Both the position numbers and the translations under genes were made by a program. Of a DNA stretch of 64,000 bases, positions 61,233-64,000 are shown piece after piece. Within the stretch, counting starts at the first letter, position 1, and each line of letters opens with the position of its first letter. Below the pieces are notes generated by a model. It was given only the letters and a program-made list of their open reading frames with translations. It searched no databases and had not been told where the DNA came from. Source of the stretch: Achromobacter sp. Root83 (GTDB taxonomy: Bacteria > Pseudomonadota > Gammaproteobacteria > Burkholderiales > Burkholderiaceae_B); contig NZ_LMIU01000023.1 of assembly GCF_001428845.1 (NCBI RefSeq), positions 62,001 to 126,000 of the forward strand, written 5' to 3'.

Positions 61233-62198
61233 TCAGTCCACCTGCGCGCCGGACTGCTTGACGGCCTTGCCCCACTTGTCGACCTCGGCGGCGACAAAGG
61301 CGCCGGTGGCCTCGGGCGTCAGCGGCATGGGTTCAGCGCCGCGATCGCGGAAGAACTTCTGCATCTCGGGCGTGTTCAGCACCTGCGCGATCTGCTTGCT
61401 GAGCGCGCCCGTCACGTCCGCCGGCGTGTCGCGCGGCGCCAGCACCGCCGCCCAGCCGATGGCCTCGAAGCCCGGGTAACCCGATTCGGCCACGGTGGGC
61501 ACGTCCGGCAACTGCGGCAACCGCTTGGCGGTCGTCACCGCCAGCGCCACCGCTTTCTTGCTCTGCACGTGCGGCAAGCCCGCGGTCACCGAATCCACCA
61601 TCAGCGGAACCTGGTGCCCCAGGAAATCCGCCTGGGCGGGGCCGCTGCCCTTATACGGAATGTGGCGGATGTCGATATCGGCGGCCGCCTTGAACATCTC
61701 GGCCGACAAATGCTGCGTGCCGCCGATGCCGGCGCTGGCGTACGCCAGTTCGCCCGGATTGGCGCGGGCCTGGGTCACGAGCTGCTTGAGCGACGTGATG
61801 CCCGAGGCGGGCGTGGCCAGGAACATCAGCGGCACCGAGAACACGCCCGACACCGGCGCGAAATCCTTGGTCAGGCTGTAGTTGATGTTCTTGTACAGCG
61901 TCTGGTTGACCGCCGCGGCGCTGCCGGCGATCACCAGTGTGTACCCGTCCGGCGCGGCGCGCGACGCCTGCTCCATGCCGATATTGCTGCCGGCGCCAGC
62001 GCGGTTCTCCACCACGATCGGCTGCTTCACGGCGGCGCCCAGCTTTTCGGCCAGGGCGCGGGCGAAGATATCGGTGGCCTGCCCGGGCGGGAACGGCACG
62101 ATCAGACGGATGGGGCGGTCGGGATACTCGGCATGCGCGGGGGCGCCGGCCGCCGCCAGCGCCAGGCCGGCTGCGAGACTGGAAAGAATACGTTTCAT
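61233..62198 (-). CDS. Bug-family (TctC-like) periplasmic receptor, second copy
   Basis: 321 residues; signal peptide [20 protein letters not shown] up to AHAEYP. Bug motifs: [60 protein letters not shown] and [20 protein letters not shown]. The binding-pocket loop has PFPPGQATD in place of PFAAGGSTD. No membrane partner genes are linked, the usual orphan arrangement. It is divergent from argD. Confidence 0.93.
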   Translation of the reverse strand: MKRILSSLAAGLALAAAGAPAHAEYPDRPIRLIVPFPPGQATDIFARALAEKLGAAVKQPIVVENRAGAGSNIGMEQASRAAPDGYTLVIAGSAAAVNQTLYKNINYSLTKDFAPVSGVFSVPLMFLATPASGITSLKQLVTQARANPGELAYASAGIGGTQHLSAEMFKAAADIDIRHIPYKGSGPAQADFLGHQVPLMVDSVTAGLPHVQSKKAVALAVTTAKRLPQLPDVPTVAESGYPGFEAIGWAAVLAPRDTPADVTGALSKQIAQVLNTPEMQKFFRDRGAEPMPLTPEATGAFVAAEVDKWGKAVKQSGAQVD

Positions 62199-62415
62199 GA
62201 TTGGTCAGTAAAAAGTGACAGCGGGACGCGCGCGGACGGCTGACCCGTTGCATAAAATAGAGCGCCAGCGCTGGCGGCCCTTTTGGGGCCGCCCGGTGGC
62301 AAATCGGCGGGGGTGCGTCACGATAGCATTCCCCCGTCGGTGCTACATTTGCCTTTTCGCGTTCCCACCCCGAAGTTACCTTCATCCCCTGTCCTTTCAC
62401 CCCGCAGGAACCGCC

Positions 62416-63609
62416 ATGGAATTCAGCCAGTTCAACGTCAACACCCTCATGGAGATCACCTCCCGCCCGGACCTCGTGTTCGTGAGCGGCAAGGGATCCT
62501 GGCTGGAGGATCACGCGGGCAAGCGATACCTGGACTTCGTGCAGGGCTGGGCGGTGAACACGCTGGGCCACTCCGCGCCCGAAATGCAGCGCGCGCTGGT
62601 GGAACAGTCGCAGAAACTGATGAACCCGTCACCGGCGTTCTACAACATCCCCTCGATCGAGCTGGCGCAGCGCCTGACCGGCGCGTCCGACTTTGACCGC
62701 GTCTTCTTCGCCAACAGCGGCGGCGAAGCCAACGAAGGCGCCATCAAGCTCGCGCGCAAGTGGGGCCAGGTCAAGAAGAATGGCGCCTACAAGATCATCA
62801 CGATGAACCACGGCTTCCACGGCCGCACCCTGGCCACGATGTCCGCATCGGGCAAGCCGGGCTGGGACAAGATGTTCGCGCCCCAGGTCGAAGGCTTCCC
62901 CAAGGCCGAACTGAACGACCTGGAATCCGTGCGCAAGCTGATCGACGACAAGACCGTCGCCATCATGCTGGAACCCGTGCAAGGCGAAGGCGGCGTGCTG
63001 CCCGCCACCAAGGAATTCATGCAGGGCCTGCGCAAGCTGGCTGACGAAAACCAGCTCCTGCTGATCGTCGACGAAGTGCAGACCGGCATGGGCCGCACCG
63101 GCAAGATGTTCGCCTACCAGCATTCCGACGTCATCCCCGACATCATGACCCTGGCCAAGGGCATCGGCGGCGGCGTGCCGCTGGCCGCGATGCTGGCGCG
63201 CCAGGACGTGTGCGTGTTCCAGCACGGCGACCAGGGTGGTACTTACAACGGCAACCCGCTGACCACGGCGGTTGGCGTCGCGGTGTTCGACGCGCTGGTT
63301 GCGCCGGGCTTCATGGACGCGGTCAATGCGCGTGCCAAGCAATTGTCCGAAGGGCTGCTGACCTTGTCGGCGAAGTACGGCATGAAGGGTGAGCGCGGCA
63401 TGGGTCTGCTGCGCGCGCTGATCATGGATCGCGATGATGGCCCCGCGATTGTCGAGGCCGCGCGCAACCTGAACCCGCAAGGTCTGCTGCTGAACGCGCC
63501 GCGCCCGAATCTGCTGCGCTTCATGCCGGCGCTGAATGTGACGGCTGAGGAAGTGGATTCGATGCTGAAGCAACTGGATGCGCTGATTGCGCAGGTGCGC
63601 AAGGCTTGA
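62416..63609 (+). CDS. argD: Acetylornithine/succinyldiaminopimelate aminotransferase-type class III aminotransferase
   Basis: 397 residues from ATG 62416, with AGGAA upstream; the frame is open to 62215, but this start fits the family. Fold-type I PLP enzyme: ANSGGEANEGAIKLARKW, HGFHGRT, EPVQGEGGVLPA, VDEVQTGMGRTGK and the PLP lysine Lys248 in TLAKGIGGGVPL. It transfers the amino group between ornithine derivatives and 2-oxoglutarate in arginine synthesis, or related omega-amino acids. A terminator follows. Confidence 0.9.
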   Translation: MEFSQFNVNTLMEITSRPDLVFVSGKGSWLEDHAGKRYLDFVQGWAVNTLGHSAPEMQRALVEQSQKLMNPSPAFYNIPSIELAQRLTGASDFDRVFFANSGGEANEGAIKLARKWGQVKKNGAYKIITMNHGFHGRTLATMSASGKPGWDKMFAPQVEGFPKAELNDLESVRKLIDDKTVAIMLEPVQGEGGVLPATKEFMQGLRKLADENQLLLIVDEVQTGMGRTGKMFAYQHSDVIPDIMTLAKGIGGGVPLAAMLARQDVCVFQHGDQGGTYNGNPLTTAVGVAVFDALVAPGFMDAVNARAKQLSEGLLTLSAKYGMKGERGMGLLRALIMDRDDGPAIVEAARNLNPQGLLLNAPRPNLLRFMPALNVTAEEVDSMLKQLDALIAQVRKA

Positions 63610-63632
63610 TGGGGTTTAGAACTTAGTGAATG

Positions 63633-63663
63633 CAGGGGCCGCGATTTGCGGCCCCTGTTTTTT
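63633..63663 (+). terminator. Rho-independent terminator of argD
   Basis: CAGGGGCCGC and GCGGCCCCTG form a perfect 10-bp stem, loop GATTT, followed by TTTTTT. Confidence 0.92.
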
Positions 63664-63722
63664 GGCCGGGCGGTTCGCGGTTGGGATCGTTACTGTGGGT
63701 TGCGACACGTTAAGGGATACGA

Positions 63723-64000
63723 ATGGACGCGAAGGAATTTGTCGGCAACTGGAATGCGCTGCGGGGTGAGCTGTTGGAGACGTTCATGGCGGCGGATGGC
63801 GGGAGTGCGGTCGCGGCCAAGGTGCGGGCGTTGGGGTTGCCGGCGGAGCAGCTTGCGGGTGTGCGTGGCGTTTTGGATGTGGCGCTGCGGGACACGATGT
63901 ATGCGTTGCTGCTGGGGTTGGATGGGGCGGCGAGTATTGGGGATAGCCAGGAGCAGTTCACCATCGCGGGTGAGGATGGGGTGGTGATCGAGGATATTGA
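63723..64000 (+). CDS. Unrecognised protein, N-terminal part (runs off the window)
   Basis: The frame from ATG 63723 (preceded by AAGGG) stays open to the window edge for 92 codons. It begins MDAKEFVGNWNALRGELLET and continues FMAADGGSAV, LGLPAEQLAGVRGVLDVALR, DTMYALLLGLDGAASIGDSQ and EQFTIAGEDG. It is soluble and helical, without signal or membrane segment. I do not recognise it; the layout (tryptophan near the start, a helix pair, then YALLLGLDG and a strand) is vaguely like small immunity-type proteins. Codons are richer in GGG and TTG than in argD, suggesting an accessory origin. Confidence 0.75.
   Translation, partial: MDAKEFVGNWNALRGELLETFMAADGGSAVAAKVRALGLPAEQLAGVRGVLDVALRDTMYALLLGLDGAASIGDSQEQFTIAGEDGVVIEDI

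Noticed and set aside
1-64000. CRISPR arrays, prophage, insertion sequences, tRNA or rRNA genes
   Set aside because: No regularly spaced identical repeats, phage structural genes, transposase motifs or tRNA-like cloverleafs were seen; the repeats found are short hairpin or degenerate tandem types.

Overview
The window is GC-rich, densely packed proteobacterial chromosome, most likely Achromobacter (Alcaligenaceae), with Bordetella the next best guess. Three things point there. The D-threonine aldolase at 56691-57830 has the length and key residues (Lys59, His347, Asp349) I recall for the Alcaligenes (Achromobacter) xylosoxidans enzyme. Orphan Bug-type periplasmic receptors occur twice. A GC-rich intergenic hairpin repeat of a kind I associate with Achromobacter/Bordetella genomes occurs at 26747-26894 and 55384-55458. 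I see no rRNA, tRNA, CRISPR array, prophage or insertion sequence.

Layout. 1-9244: the end of an alpha-hydroxyacid oxidase gene with a strong terminator, then an IclR regulator divergent from cluster A: a polyamine-type ABC importer, a three-subunit flavin/iron-sulfur oxidase, the binding protein and a D-2-hydroxyacid dehydrogenase. 9365-16135: an AraC/GyrI-like regulator, then LysR divergent from a Bug receptor and hyuAB. 16151-25435: a GntR regulator divergent from cluster B, a second importer of the same type with a related oxidase that has two catalytic-type subunits, plus RidA. 25410-31547 (minus strand): a BMP-type nucleobase/nucleoside ABC importer followed by a cytosine-deaminase-like amidohydrolase. 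32103-40098: single genes (DedA-rhodanese, ketopantoate reductase, NAD(P)H-binding protein, SnoaL-like protein, flavin reductase, deoxyribosyltransferase-like protein, TetR), ribB under an FMN riboswitch, a SET-domain protein and a bestrophin. 40107-42497: Lrp/AsnC divergent from an acetolactate-synthase large subunit. 42582-46072: an SsuABC-type importer with an SDR. 46193-52947: topB with a histone-H1-like tail, a GDYXXLXY membrane protein, gluQ and smg. 53200-56423: a TAXI-TRAP transporter. 56691-61027: D-threonine aldolase, an entericidin-like lipoprotein and a polar amino-acid ABC importer. 61233 to the end: a Bug receptor, argD and an unrecognised partial gene.

How the genes work together. 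Much of the window is uptake plus the first catabolic steps for nitrogen-containing organic compounds. Clusters A and B look like two versions of one design: import a small cationic or amino compound, oxidise it at carbon-nitrogen with a membrane-linked FAD/[2Fe-2S] oxidase, then process the imine or 2-oxo acid (RidA in B, a 2-oxo-acid reductase in A). Their substrates cannot be read from the sequence. The regulatory DNA is informative: paired IclR-type sites, a GntR-type inverted repeat on a clear sigma-70 promoter, an FMN riboswitch, an Lrp-region hairpin exposing a Shine-Dalgarno sequence, and several intercistronic hairpins.
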